Below are positions 1 to 8,704 of a DNA stretch of 64,000 nucleotides, one piece after another. This DNA is from Humimonas sp964465015 (lineage in GTDB: Bacteria; Gemmatimonadota; Gemmatimonadetes; Palauibacterales; Palauibacteraceae), in contig CAYXHP010000020.1 in NCBI GenBank assembly GCA_964465015.1, positions 1-64,000 of the forward strand, written 5' to 3'. Numbering within the stretch: position 1 is the stretch's first letter; each line of letters begins with the position of its first letter. Below the pieces are notes generated by a model that was not told the origin of the DNA, made no database searches, and saw only the letters and a program-made list of their open reading frames with translations. Made by a program: the position numbers and the translations under genes.

Positions 1-43
1 TGGCGCGGCTGCGACCCCAGGGCGACGGGGCGGCGGCCGGCGG

Positions 44-90
44 CTAGACGTCCCGCGTCACCCGGCTCCTAGACGTCCCGCATCGCCCGG
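44..90. repeat. Imperfect 22-bp direct duplication, period 25
   Basis: Two 22-base copies start at 44 and 69 and differ at two positions. On the minus strand each encodes an Arg-Asp-Val-stop end, so the 3' end of the DUF1059 gene, including its stop codon, is present twice. The copy at 69-90 is the one used by the gene; the copy at 44-65 lies just past the stop. This looks like a small slippage duplication. Confidence 0.7.
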
Positions 91-245
91 CGGATCTTCT
101 CCACCATCTCCTCGCTGAGCTCGCCGAGGTCGTGGGAGCGGTGCGCGTGGTCGGCGACGAGCTCGAGGAGCTCGTCCGGGTCGTCGGCTCTCGCTTCGTA
201 ATCACAGTCCAGGCCCAGATCCTTGCAGCGAATCGTCTTGGCCAT
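69..245 (-). CDS. DUF1059 family small protein
   Basis: A 58-residue acidic protein beginning MAKTIRCKDLGLDCDY. It has the DUF1059 layout: a short N-terminal Cys-containing strand (C8, C15), then a helix with several His residues (HAHRSHD) and a C-terminal helix. Family function is not established. The ATG at 243-245 is chosen because homology begins there; the longer open frame upstream is low-complexity Arg/Ser sequence. It starts 7 bases after the GNAT gene that precedes it on this strand, so the two are probably cotranscribed. Confidence 0.8.
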   Translation of the reverse strand: MAKTIRCKDLGLDCDYEARADDPDELLELVADHAHRSHDLGELSEEMVEKIRRAMRDV

Positions 246-252
246 TTTTACC

Positions 253-1146
253 TCATATGACAGATGAGCTATCGGACGAGACCTCATCCGGTGCCGGCGC
301 TTCCACGCTCCATTGCGTGACGTCCAGGATGGGCCGGTAGCCGAGGCGCCCGTAGATGGCGTTGGAGGTGGGGTTGGAGAGGTCCGTGAACAGCACCACG
401 CAGTCGAGGCCGCCCTCGAGGAGCTCACCGCTGAGCGTGGCGACGCAGGCGGAGGCGTATCCCCTCCCCCGCTCCTCGGGCGGCGTGTAGACGTAGCCGA
501 TGCGGGCCGTGTGCGGCGTCTCGCCGCTCACCGCCGCCATCGAGCGCGGCGTGCCTTCCGATTCCCACAGCACGGCGGCCCGGCGAGCGATCAGGTCGTC
601 GGCCGCGGCCTCCACCGAGGGCACCTGGATGGACGCCTCGGCCGCGAAGGACCCCAGCAACGCCACCAGCCGCTCCCGGTCGCCGAGGCCCGCGGGCCGC
701 ATCCGCCCGGGAGCCGGCCGAGCGGGTGGAATCAGCCGATCGACGCGGAATAGCCTCTGCCGCATCCCGGCCCGCACCTCGAGGCCTCGCTCTCCCGCCC
801 ACAGCCGTGCGAAGGCGGCCGAGGTCTCGTGGGGGCCGGTCACGGCCGGAATGCAGTCGAACACCAGGGCCAAATCCTCGGCCAGGGTGTAGAGGGCTTC
901 GGTGGGGAGCTCGGTGACCAGGAGCGGCCACGGCGGCGTACGCAGGGCACAGCCCACCACGGCGCCATCTTGCTCGACCACGGCCAGGTAGATGGGCGGC
1001 TCGTAGAGGCTCGTCTCGCCCAGCAGGCGCCGGGCGATGCCGAGCGGAAGACCGTTCTCGGCCTCCCGCTCCAGGAGCCAGGATCCCGCCCGGGCCAGGA
1101 AGGAGCGGGCATCCGGGCAGCGACGGATGCGAAGGGACGGGGCCAT
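253..1146 (-). CDS. GNAT family N-acetyltransferase
   Basis: 297 residues. The C-terminal half has the acetyl-CoA-binding motif of GNAT enzymes, ERGRGYAS at about residues 224-231, followed by a helix and then NAIYGRLGYRP, the typical final strand-helix. The N-terminal half is a degenerate GNAT-like domain, a two-domain layout common in this superfamily. The substrate cannot be inferred. The ATG at 1146 (MAPSLRIRRCPD) is preferred over upstream in-frame codons because residues before it are low-complexity. The 1147-1391 interval separates it from a divergently transcribed protease-like gene; I see no clear promoter there. Confidence 0.8.
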   Translation of the reverse strand: MAPSLRIRRCPDARSFLARAGSWLLEREAENGLPLGIARRLLGETSLYEPPIYLAVVEQDGAVVGCALRTPPWPLLVTELPTEALYTLAEDLALVFDCIPAVTGPHETSAAFARLWAGERGLEVRAGMRQRLFRVDRLIPPARPAPGRMRPAGLGDRERLVALLGSFAAEASIQVPSVEAAADDLIARRAAVLWESEGTPRSMAAVSGETPHTARIGYVYTPPEERGRGYASACVATLSGELLEGGLDCVVLFTDLSNPTSNAIYGRLGYRPILDVTQWSVEAPAPDEVSSDSSSVI

Positions 1147-1391
1147 GGGCCAGCCTACGGCGGGCGCCGGCGCGGGGTCAACCGGTCCGGCCGCCCCCCG
1201 GACGGCCCGCGGCACCCGGCGCCCCTCCCCGGGCGCTCGCGCTCGATCGGCGGGCCTTCGTCCGGCGGTCGCCGAACCCGTTCGTCGCACCCGGGCGCGC
1301 ATCGATCGTGCGCCGGCGCTCGTCCACCGACCGGCGGCGGCGCGAGGCGCGCGCTCCCGGTCGTGTAGGAGTCAGGGAGGACGGACCGACC

Positions 1392-2996
1392 ATGCGAACG
1401 ACCACACACCCGGCCCGAGACGTCCATCGCCGCGCGGCGCGCGCCCGCGGTCCCGGGACGGGGCTGAGACGCGATCTCGGGGGGTCGCTCGCCCGGGGGA
1501 CCCGGCTCGGGGCGTTCCTGGGAATCGCCCTGGGCCTGACGCTCTCGCCGGGCGCGGTATCGTCGGCAGTGGCCCGGGCGGCCCCGGCTCCCTTGCGGGG
1601 GGAGGCGAGCCCCATGCGGCCCGGGGCCGGGGCCACCGACACCACCGCGTGTCCCGTTCTCTTCGTCCGGTCGGGTAGGAAGGCGGATCCCTTTCTGGAC
1701 GTGGATTCGCTTGCGGATGGCAGCGTCGAGACCATCCCGCTCGGCGCCGGAAGTGGCATCCTGACGGCGCTCGTGCCCATGGGGCCGGGGGTCCAGCGGC
1801 GGGTCGTCCCGGCCCGCCCCCACCCGGGCGCCACCCTCTCGGTGCGGTGCCTGCAAGGTCGCCTGTCGGTCCTCTACCGTACGGCGGGCGGCCGGACGAG
1901 TCGGACCCCGGCCATCTCCGCCGACAGTCTCCGGCACCTCCACCTGAGCATCACCATGTTCGCGGCCGGACGACCTCCGCGGGGCTACCTCCTCCGCGGG
2001 GGCCGCATCCTGGCCCCCGATCCTCTGGCGCCCGTGGCGCCCGACAGCGGTGCCCGGTTGCCGGGGCACGTGGTGGTCACCATGGCGGTCGGCCAGCCGC
2101 CCATCGGCGAAGCGATCGGATCGATGGGGCTCCGGCGCGTCGGTCCTTACTTCGCGAGCCCGATCCTCGTCTCGGGAGGAGGCACCGGCGAGGCGATCGT
2201 CGATCTCGGGACGACCCGCACGACCCTGTCCCGCTCGCTCCTCAGGACCGAGCGCGACACGATGCTGACGCCCGCCGCCGAGCACGTCTGGTCGCCCCGC
2301 CCCGGCGTGGCCCGAGCCCTGTCGGGACCGGTGCCCAGGATCCGACACGCTCGCATGGCCGGGCTTCGGGTCGGACGCGTGAGCTTCCGGAACACGCCCG
2401 TCAACGTGATTCCCACCCTCCCGAGCCTCGAGGGTCACGAGATCTCGGCGATCGTCGGCACCGACCTCCTGGCGCGAGCCGACGTCCTCCGCATCCATCC
2501 TCCCTCCGGGGCGGACGCGGGGACCGTGGAGCTCCTCTCCGAGGCCGACGCCGACCGGACCGCTCCCGTGGCGGACGCCCAGGTGCCCTTCGTGAACCTG
2601 GCGGGACTCATCGTGATCCCGGCGACCGTGGACGGGCACCTCGTGCCGCTGGTCCTCGACACCGGCTCGCCCACGACCCTGATCACCCCGCCCCTGGCCG
2701 GTGCCCTGGGGCTGTTTCCGGTCCTGGCCGCGCCCACGACGCTCTCGGGAGTGGACGGCCACGAGATGCGGGCCTGGCCGGACACCCTGGAGGCGCTGGT
2801 CATCGACGGCCGTACGTTTTCGTCGGTGCCGGTCGCGGTCTCGGACCTGCCGATCCTTCACCGGCTGGGACTTCCCGAGAGCACCGGACTCCTGGGTCAG
2901 CCCTTCCTCGCCCGACTCGCCATGCTGGAGATCGACTGGCGGGCGGGCCTCGTGCGCATGTACCGACGGAAGGATTCGGAGCCGACGGTCCCCTGA
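1392..2996 (+). CDS. Exported retropepsin-like aspartic protease, two-lobed
   Basis: 534 residues from the ATG at 1392, preceded by AGGGAGG at 1374-1380. An Arg-rich start and a hydrophobic stretch (residues about 40-60) suggest export or membrane anchoring. The second lobe has the catalytic loop of retroviral-type aspartic proteases, LVLDTGSPTTLI with Asp423. An earlier lobe has a matching loop, AIVDLGTTRTTL with Asp271, about 150 residues upstream, in which the Thr of DTG is Leu. Both are followed by glycine-rich strands. It may be an active single-chain two-lobe protease or one with a decayed first lobe. It is one of only two plus-strand genes and has no obvious functional partner. Confidence 0.75.
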   Translation: MRTTTHPARDVHRRAARARGPGTGLRRDLGGSLARGTRLGAFLGIALGLTLSPGAVSSAVARAAPAPLRGEASPMRPGAGATDTTACPVLFVRSGRKADPFLDVDSLADGSVETIPLGAGSGILTALVPMGPGVQRRVVPARPHPGATLSVRCLQGRLSVLYRTAGGRTSRTPAISADSLRHLHLSITMFAAGRPPRGYLLRGGRILAPDPLAPVAPDSGARLPGHVVVTMAVGQPPIGEAIGSMGLRRVGPYFASPILVSGGGTGEAIVDLGTTRTTLSRSLLRTERDTMLTPAAEHVWSPRPGVARALSGPVPRIRHARMAGLRVGRVSFRNTPVNVIPTLPSLEGHEISAIVGTDLLARADVLRIHPPSGADAGTVELLSEADADRTAPVADAQVPFVNLAGLIVIPATVDGHLVPLVLDTGSPTTLITPPLAGALGLFPVLAAPTTLSGVDGHEMRAWPDTLEALVIDGRTFSSVPVAVSDLPILHRLGLPESTGLLGQPFLARLAMLEIDWRAGLVRMYRRKDSEPTVP

Positions 2997-3003
2997 ACGG
3001 GTC

Positions 3004-3435
3004 TCACGGTTCCCGGTCGCGCCGGACCAGCAGCACGAAGCGCCCGTGGCACAGGAACGCGAACAGGCCGGCGAGGCCGAACCAGAGGATGAAGGCCGGG
3101 CCGCGACTCCAGGGGTCGAGGAGCGACCAGGTCACCGCGCAGCCGCTGACCCACCACACGGAGAGCCGGACGGCGGGACCGCCCCACGAGCTCTCGAGAA
3201 GCTTGCGGGGCACGGTGGCGGTCATCGCGGACCACACGCCCGCGGCCAGGAGCGCCAGGAACACGCGCCCGCGCGCGGCTCCCAGGGGGTGGCCGAGCAG
3301 GATGAGGAAGGTGCCGACCGCCGTCGCACCGAAGGCGAGCAGCGGCCAGTTGGTCGAACCTGCCGGAGTGCGCCCGTTCCCGAGGCGCGTCGCGATGCGC
3401 TGGACGACCCGGGCGGAGAGCGGGAGTCGCCTCAT
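3004..3435 (-). CDS. Four-TM hypothetical membrane protein
   Basis: 143 residues, not recognised as a named family. Four hydrophobic helices are visible (about residues 31-50, 56-75, 91-108 and 112-131), separated by short Arg-rich loops, with both termini charged. It starts with ATG at 3435 and ends 7 bases from the end of the convergent aspartic-protease gene. Nothing nearby indicates a role. Confidence 0.6.
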   Translation of the reverse strand: MRRLPLSARVVQRIATRLGNGRTPAGSTNWPLLAFGATAVGTFLILLGHPLGAARGRVFLALLAAGVWSAMTATVPRKLLESSWGGPAVRLSVWWVSGCAVTWSLLDPWSRGPAFILWFGLAGLFAFLCHGRFVLLVRRDREP

Positions 3436-3504
3436 GGGACCTCCTGATCGGAACGAACGGCAGACAGCGATGTGGCGCGCGGGGCATCCGGCGGGCGGGC
3501 CGCC

Positions 3505-4416
3505 TCACAGCTCCTCCGAAGTACCCTCCCACACGTCGAACCAGTAGGCGAGATACTTCCAGCGCCCCCAGGTCCCGTAGACCTCGCGGGCCTCCGCGTC
3601 GGACGGGCGCTCGCCCGAAAAGTACCGGTCCGACACGAACTCGCGGAACACGCTGTCGACGGCCACCTCGTCGTACCGCCCGAGGATCATGAGGAGCGTG
3701 GCCGCGGCGTACGGGCCCACCCCCCGAATCGCGAGGAGCTCGTCCCGGAGCTCGGGGGTCGGCAGGTCGGACGATGCGAGCGCTTCGAGGTCCATCTCTC
3801 CCGACGCCACCCGCCGGGCCAGCTCGTGGACGTAGGCCGCCCGGTAACCGAGCGCGGTCCGAGACGCGAACTCCACCTCCGACACGGCGGCCAGCGCGCC
3901 GGCTGTCGGAAAGGCCCTTCCGCCTCCGGTCGGACACGGATCGCCGAACGCCTCCACGAGGCCTTCGACCATGCGCCTCGTTCCGCCCCACTGGATGTTC
4001 GTGGTGCAGAGCGTCTTGACGACGTCCTCGAACAGGGTCGGGGAGCGGAGCAGCCGGCCCAGGCCCGACGTGACGCGCACCCACGGCTCGCCCCGCTCAT
4101 GGCACAGGGCGTAGAACTCCGACAGGTCCTCGTCCAGCCGAAACATGTGCGCCACGTCGTGGCGGATCTCGGCCGCGGCCCGGGCACCCAGGCGGCCCCG
4201 GTGCTCGACACGGACCTCGACGCCGCCGGGGGCGCCCGCGGCCTCCGCCAGCGTCAGCCGCACGACGCGTCCGGTGGCCAGGCGGTGGGCTCGCTCCATC
4301 GCGCGGCGTTCGGCATCCCAGCTGTTGGGCGCCAGGACCACCCAGCCATGGGAATAGGCCGTCCCCGTGAAGTCGAAGGGGGCATCGGCCTCGAGGACGA
4401 ATCGGCTCGTGGCCAT
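3505..4416 (-). CDS. HhH-GPD DNA glycosylase (AlkA/OGG-like)
   Basis: 303 residues. Base-excision repair glycosylase fold: an N-terminal beta domain, then a helical domain with the helix-hairpin-helix IRGVGPYAAATLL (about 228-240) and the catalytic Asp in VAVDSVF (Asp254). An N-terminal strand of the kind VLEADAPFDFTGTAYSHGW resembles AlkA/OGG N-domains. No Lys typical of bifunctional OGG enzymes is evident just before the Asp, so a monofunctional glycosylase acting on alkylated or oxidised bases is likely; substrate unknown. ATG at 4416 is preferred over an in-frame TTG at 4425. Confidence 0.8.
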   Translation of the reverse strand: MATSRFVLEADAPFDFTGTAYSHGWVVLAPNSWDAERRAMERAHRLATGRVVRLTLAEAAGAPGGVEVRVEHRGRLGARAAAEIRHDVAHMFRLDEDLSEFYALCHERGEPWVRVTSGLGRLLRSPTLFEDVVKTLCTTNIQWGGTRRMVEGLVEAFGDPCPTGGGRAFPTAGALAAVSEVEFASRTALGYRAAYVHELARRVASGEMDLEALASSDLPTPELRDELLAIRGVGPYAAATLLMILGRYDEVAVDSVFREFVSDRYFSGERPSDAEAREVYGTWGRWKYLAYWFDVWEGTSEEL

Positions 4417-4426
4417 GGCCGGCAAG

Positions 4427-4957
4427 CTAGGAGAGCGGCGGGGGGGCGGATCTCTCTTCCCTCGACCAGGGCATGGTGCGGTGGGCGAAGTCCGACCGGC
4501 CGCGAAGCAGGTGGTAGAGATACGCGCCCACGCAGAAGCGTCCGAACAGCAGCGCCGCGAACGCCCCCACGAGGAGCACCTCCAGCACCACGGCCACCAC
4601 CGTCACCCCGCCGAGCACGGCCAGCCCGATGCCGATCATGAAGGTCCCGGCCATGCCCTGCGCGAAGCGCCGCGGCGGCGGCGCCGGGGGAAGCGCGGGC
4701 CGGCCCGAGGGCCGGGCCACGAGGAGGTTGTAGGCCAGGTCGAAAGGATTCGCCTGCGGCGCCACGGCGTTCCACCACAGGAGCGCTCCGAGCGGCAGGA
4801 AGACGAACCATGCCTGGAGCAAGAGGGCCGCCGCGATCACGACGCCGACGATGCGCGGCTGGAAGAGGAGCGCCCGGTAGCGCGCTCCGCAGCTGGCGGG
4901 GACCTCATCGAGAAAGCCCTGCTGTCGAACGAAGTTGACTTCCGATGTGGTCGCCAT
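4427..4957 (-). CDS. DUF4395-like integral membrane protein
   Basis: 176 residues beginning MATTSEVNFVRQQG. Four hydrophobic segments are visible, two before and two after a proline-rich loop (about residues 85-102). The PPRRFAQG motif and the terminal helix RFCVGAYLYHLL match the DUF4395 pattern. In other genomes such proteins sit beside thiol-redox genes, but no such neighbour is present here. It ends 10 bases before the start of the DNA glycosylase gene, so cotranscription is plausible. Confidence 0.65.
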   Translation of the reverse strand: MATTSEVNFVRQQGFLDEVPASCGARYRALLFQPRIVGVVIAAALLLQAWFVFLPLGALLWWNAVAPQANPFDLAYNLLVARPSGRPALPPAPPPRRFAQGMAGTFMIGIGLAVLGGVTVVAVVLEVLLVGAFAALLFGRFCVGAYLYHLLRGRSDFAHRTMPWSREERSAPPPLS

Positions 4958-5083
4958 GCCGGGCCTCCGGGTGCCGAGTCCCTGCCGAACGGGCCGCGGG
5001 AACGCGCTCGCGCCGCCGCGCGCCGCCCGCCTTCGTCCCTGCATCGGCCGGGCCAGCGTCCTCGCGGAGTCCGGGGGGAAGCG

Positions 5084-5151
5084 GCTTCGGACGCTACCGG
5101 CCGCCGTGCCCCGCTCCGGACGCTACCGCCCGCCCCGCCCCGCTCCGGACG
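5084..5151. repeat. 29-bp tandem repeat, about 2.4 copies
   Basis: The unit core ctccggacgctaccg recurs at about 5085, 5114 and 5143 (truncated), with spacing 29. The copies are nearly identical apart from one early mismatch. The array spans the 3' end and stop codon of the tricorn gene. Confidence 0.65.
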
Positions 5152-8100
5152 TCGCGCGGCTCGCCGACCCCGCCTTTCCCGGATGGACCCGGTCCGGCCC
5201 CGGCGGCACGGGCTTCCGCTCGAAGGGGTGCTCGCGGAGCATCTTCATCGCCTCCTCGACGCCCCGCTCGAGCTGCGGATCGTGGCCCGCGATCTGCCGG
5301 GCGGGCGTCTGCTCGACCTCGATGTCGGGCGCCACCCCCTCGTTCTCGACCGCCCAGTGTCCCTGGGGGTCGAAGAAGCCGGTGCTCGGCGCCGAGATGA
5401 ACCCTCCATCCAGCAGCCGCGGTTCCCCGCCCCAGCCCACCAGCCCGCCCCACGTCCGGGTGCCGACGAGCGGCCCGATCTTCATCTGCTTGAACATGTA
5501 CGGGAACATGTCCCCCCCCGAGCCGCTCATCTCGTTGACGAGGAGCACCTTGGGTCCCCAGATGGCCGCCGCGGGCGCCGTCACGGCGTCGTAGCGGTTC
5601 CCCAGCCGCTGGCTGAAGTACCCGTGCAGCTTCCGACTCATGATGTCCACCATGTAGTCGGCGATGCTGCCGCCGTGATTGAAGCGCTCGTCGATCACCG
5701 CTCCGTGCTTCTCCTGCTGCGAGAAGTAGTAGCGGTTGAAGCTGGTGTAGCCGCCGAAGGCCGTGTTGGGCACGTACACGTAGGCCAGCTGGCCGTGTGA
5801 GAGGCTGTCGACCAGCCGCCGGTTGGACTCGATCCACGCCCGGGTCCTGAGACCCGACTCGCGGGCCACCGGCACGACCGTGACGAGGCGCGAGCCCTGC
5901 CCGTCCGGCCGCGGGCCCACCCGGATCTGCACCTGCCGTTCGACCGTTCCCACGAACGGCGCGTACGGGTTCTCGGGCGGGGTGAGCGGGCGGCCGTTCA
6001 CCGCCAGCAGGTAGTCGCCCTCGTGCACATCCACACCGGGCGACGAGAGCGGGGCCCGAAGGTCGGGGTTCCAGTTCTCCCCCGTGTAGATGCGGGCGAT
6101 CCGATAGTGGCCGTTCGCCACCTCGAGGTCGGCTCCCAGGAGGCCGGCCGGCTTGGCGTCCGCCCTGGGGAGGTCTCCTCCCCCCACGAAGCTGTGCCCG
6201 ATCGACAGCTCGCCCTGCATCTCATCGAGGAGCTGGGTGAGGTCGGCCCGGTGCCGCACCCACGGGAGCAGCGCGGCGTACTTCTTTCCGATGGCCGGCC
6301 AGTCGGCGCCGTTCATGTTGGCTTCGTACAGGTAGTCGCGCTCGATACGCCACGCCTCGTGGAACATCTGCCTCCACTCGGCGCGCGGGTCGAGGTCGAC
6401 CTGCAGCCCGCCGGTCGCGAGCGTGCCCTTTCCGTTCGCCGGCGGGGCGCCCGTGGCGTCGACCACCGCCCAGTGGTCGTTCGGCCGGCCCTCGTCCGTG
6501 GCGCCCTGGTAGAGCAGCTTCTTCCCATCCCGGGAGAGCGCGTAGCCCGGCGCGGCGTCCTTCACGAACTCCACCGCCTCGCGCTTCTCCAGGTCGTAGC
6601 GGTGCAGCACGTCCGCGTGGTTCGGCACCCGCTCCAGGTAGTAGAACCGGCCCGCCTCGCCCGCCTTCAGGCCCACGTAATCACGGCTGGGGACGTCCAG
6701 CGACACGATGCGCTGCGAGAGGCCGTCGAAGTCGATCGACACCGTGGGCGTGGCGGCCGCCGAGTCGCGGCCCGCTCCGGCGCCGCCCCGGCCCGCCCCC
6801 TTCTCCGCTCCGGCCTTCGAGGCCCCACCATCCTTCTTCGCGTCGGGCGCCGGCTCATCGCCGGTCTGGGGAAGGAGCGGCGAGGACTCCGACGCGGAGA
6901 GCACGGCCAGGTAGATGCCCCGCTGCACCGGGCGATCGTAGGAGCTCATGTCCAGCCAGCCCGTATGCAGCGCGAAGTCCGTCGAGGCCAGGAAGAGGAG
7001 GTACTTCCCGCTCGCGTCCCAGGCCGGATCGATGGCCTCCGACATCCCGTCGGTGACCTGGTGCGTGCGCCCGTCGGCCACCGAGTAGACGAAGATGGCG
7101 TGGAACTGCGACCCCCGCAGGCGCTTCTGGTAGGCGATCCAGCGGGAGTCGGGCGACCAGGCGGGCGCCATGTCGCGGTTGGGCCACGTGTAGTTGTCCT
7201 GGTCCACCTGCGCGACCTTCCCGGTGGCCAGGTCCAGGACCCGGAGGTTCATCTCCGCGTCGCTGAACAGGATCCTCTTCCCGTCCGGCGACCACTCGGG
7301 GCTGTAGAAGTACGTCGGGTCCGGGATCGTGTACGTCTTGGGCTCGGAGGTGCCGTCCTGGCTCCCGACCTCGAGCCGATACTCGCCCGAGGCATCGCTG
7401 AACCAGGCGATCTGCGTGCCATCGGGCGACCACACCGGCGAGCGGTCGGCCACGCCCGAGGAGCGCGTGAGGTTCCGCCACGTGCCCTTGTCGGTCGGCA
7501 CGGTGAAGATGTCGCCGCGGGCCTCGAACAGCGCCCGCACGCCCGTGGGGGAGAGCTGCGGTTGGGTGAGCGACTTCCCGACCTCGACCGTGTGCGGCAT
7601 GGCCCAGGGAAAATCGCCGGAGACGCGGATATCCAGCTTGTGGTCCTGCCCGCTTGAGGGGTCGTAGAGGTGGATGTCGCCGGCCTGCTCGTACACCACG
7701 GCCCCGGCGCCGGCGTTCACGCTCTCGACCTCGTAGTCCGCGTAGTGCGTGATCTGCTTCAGGCTCCGGGCCTCCGTGTCGTAGGCCCAGACGTTGTTGG
7801 TCCAGTCGCGGTCCGAGATGAAGTAGATGGTCTTGCCGAGCCACACCGGCTGCTGGTCCCGGCTGTCCGTCCACGGGACCTTCGTGAGCGCGTAGCTGGA
7901 CAGGTCGAGAATGCGGATGGGCTGGTTCTGTCCGCCCCGGTAGTTCTGCATCTCGCTCTCCCACGGGCGCACCCTCTGGTAGGCGGCGAACTTGCCGTCC
8001 GGCGAGATCGAGCCCGCCTGCGCGCGGGGGATGACCATGGGCGTCGGGAGCCCGCCCTTCGTGCTCACGGTCCACAGCTTGGGCTCGGCGTCCGGGACCC

Positions 8101-8512
8101 CGGTGCGCGTCGACTCGAACACCACACGTGAGCCGTCCGGGGTCCAGCCCCGAACATCATCGGGCCCGGGGTGCCAGGTGAGTCGCTCCGGCTCGCCCCC
8201 GGCGACCGCCACCACGTACACGTCGTCGTTGCCCCCGTACTCGCCCGTGAACGCGAGCCACTGTCCGTCCGGCGAGAAATGGGGGTCCTTCTCCACGGTG
8301 GGCGAGGAGGTGATCCGCCGGGCGTCTCCGCCCGACCGTGGCACGATCCAGATGTCGCCCGCGTAGGCGAAGGCCACCGAGGTCGCGCTCACGTCCGGCT
8401 GGTGCAGGAGCCGCGTGGAGGGCGTCGCGGTCTGGGCGGCGGCGGCCACCGCGCCGAGCAGGAAAGCCAGGACGGAGGCGACGGTGAAGGCGAGCGGCCG
8501 AAGCCGATGCAT
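5123..8512 (-). CDS. Tricorn-type serine protease
   Basis: 1129 residues with an N-terminal signal peptide ending near AAAAQ (about residue 24). Order: WD40/TolB-like beta-propeller repeats (FSPDGQWLAF, WSPDGTQIAWFS and similar) to about residue 650, a helical C1 region with GELSIGHSFV (His773), a PDZ domain, then the C2 catalytic domain with NEMSGSGGDMF, giving Ser998 as nucleophile by analogy with archaeal tricorn. The export signal points to a periplasmic or secreted peptide-degrading protease. ATG at 8512 is chosen for its AGGAG and because the longer open frame upstream is antisense to msrA. Divergent from msrA across 192 bases. Confidence 0.93.
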   Translation of the reverse strand: MHRLRPLAFTVASVLAFLLGAVAAAAQTATPSTRLLHQPDVSATSVAFAYAGDIWIVPRSGGDARRITSSPTVEKDPHFSPDGQWLAFTGEYGGNDDVYVVAVAGGEPERLTWHPGPDDVRGWTPDGSRVVFESTRTGVPDAEPKLWTVSTKGGLPTPMVIPRAQAGSISPDGKFAAYQRVRPWESEMQNYRGGQNQPIRILDLSSYALTKVPWTDSRDQQPVWLGKTIYFISDRDWTNNVWAYDTEARSLKQITHYADYEVESVNAGAGAVVYEQAGDIHLYDPSSGQDHKLDIRVSGDFPWAMPHTVEVGKSLTQPQLSPTGVRALFEARGDIFTVPTDKGTWRNLTRSSGVADRSPVWSPDGTQIAWFSDASGEYRLEVGSQDGTSEPKTYTIPDPTYFYSPEWSPDGKRILFSDAEMNLRVLDLATGKVAQVDQDNYTWPNRDMAPAWSPDSRWIAYQKRLRGSQFHAIFVYSVADGRTHQVTDGMSEAIDPAWDASGKYLLFLASTDFALHTGWLDMSSYDRPVQRGIYLAVLSASESSPLLPQTGDEPAPDAKKDGGASKAGAEKGAGRGGAGAGRDSAAATPTVSIDFDGLSQRIVSLDVPSRDYVGLKAGEAGRFYYLERVPNHADVLHRYDLEKREAVEFVKDAAPGYALSRDGKKLLYQGATDEGRPNDHWAVVDATGAPPANGKGTLATGGLQVDLDPRAEWRQMFHEAWRIERDYLYEANMNGADWPAIGKKYAALLPWVRHRADLTQLLDEMQGELSIGHSFVGGGDLPRADAKPAGLLGADLEVANGHYRIARIYTGENWNPDLRAPLSSPGVDVHEGDYLLAVNGRPLTPPENPYAPFVGTVERQVQIRVGPRPDGQGSRLVTVVPVARESGLRTRAWIESNRRLVDSLSHGQLAYVYVPNTAFGGYTSFNRYYFSQQEKHGAVIDERFNHGGSIADYMVDIMSRKLHGYFSQRLGNRYDAVTAPAAAIWGPKVLLVNEMSGSGGDMFPYMFKQMKIGPLVGTRTWGGLVGWGGEPRLLDGGFISAPSTGFFDPQGHWAVENEGVAPDIEVEQTPARQIAGHDPQLERGVEEAMKMLREHPFERKPVPPGPDRVHPGKAGSASRATSGAGRGGR

Positions 8513-8704
8513 GGGTTCACTCCTGCCGGTGAAGGAGGACGTGGGGCACCGAGGCTCGGCGCCGACGATACGGGGGCGATCTGGCCGGCACAAGCGCGCA
8601 CGGAACCTTTGGCGGGGTCCGGAGCTTTCAACAGGGGAGGGACGAGGACCGGTCGCGGGTCCGGAGCGGCCGCGGGCGCAGCGAGGTGGCGGGAGGAGTG
8701 GACC

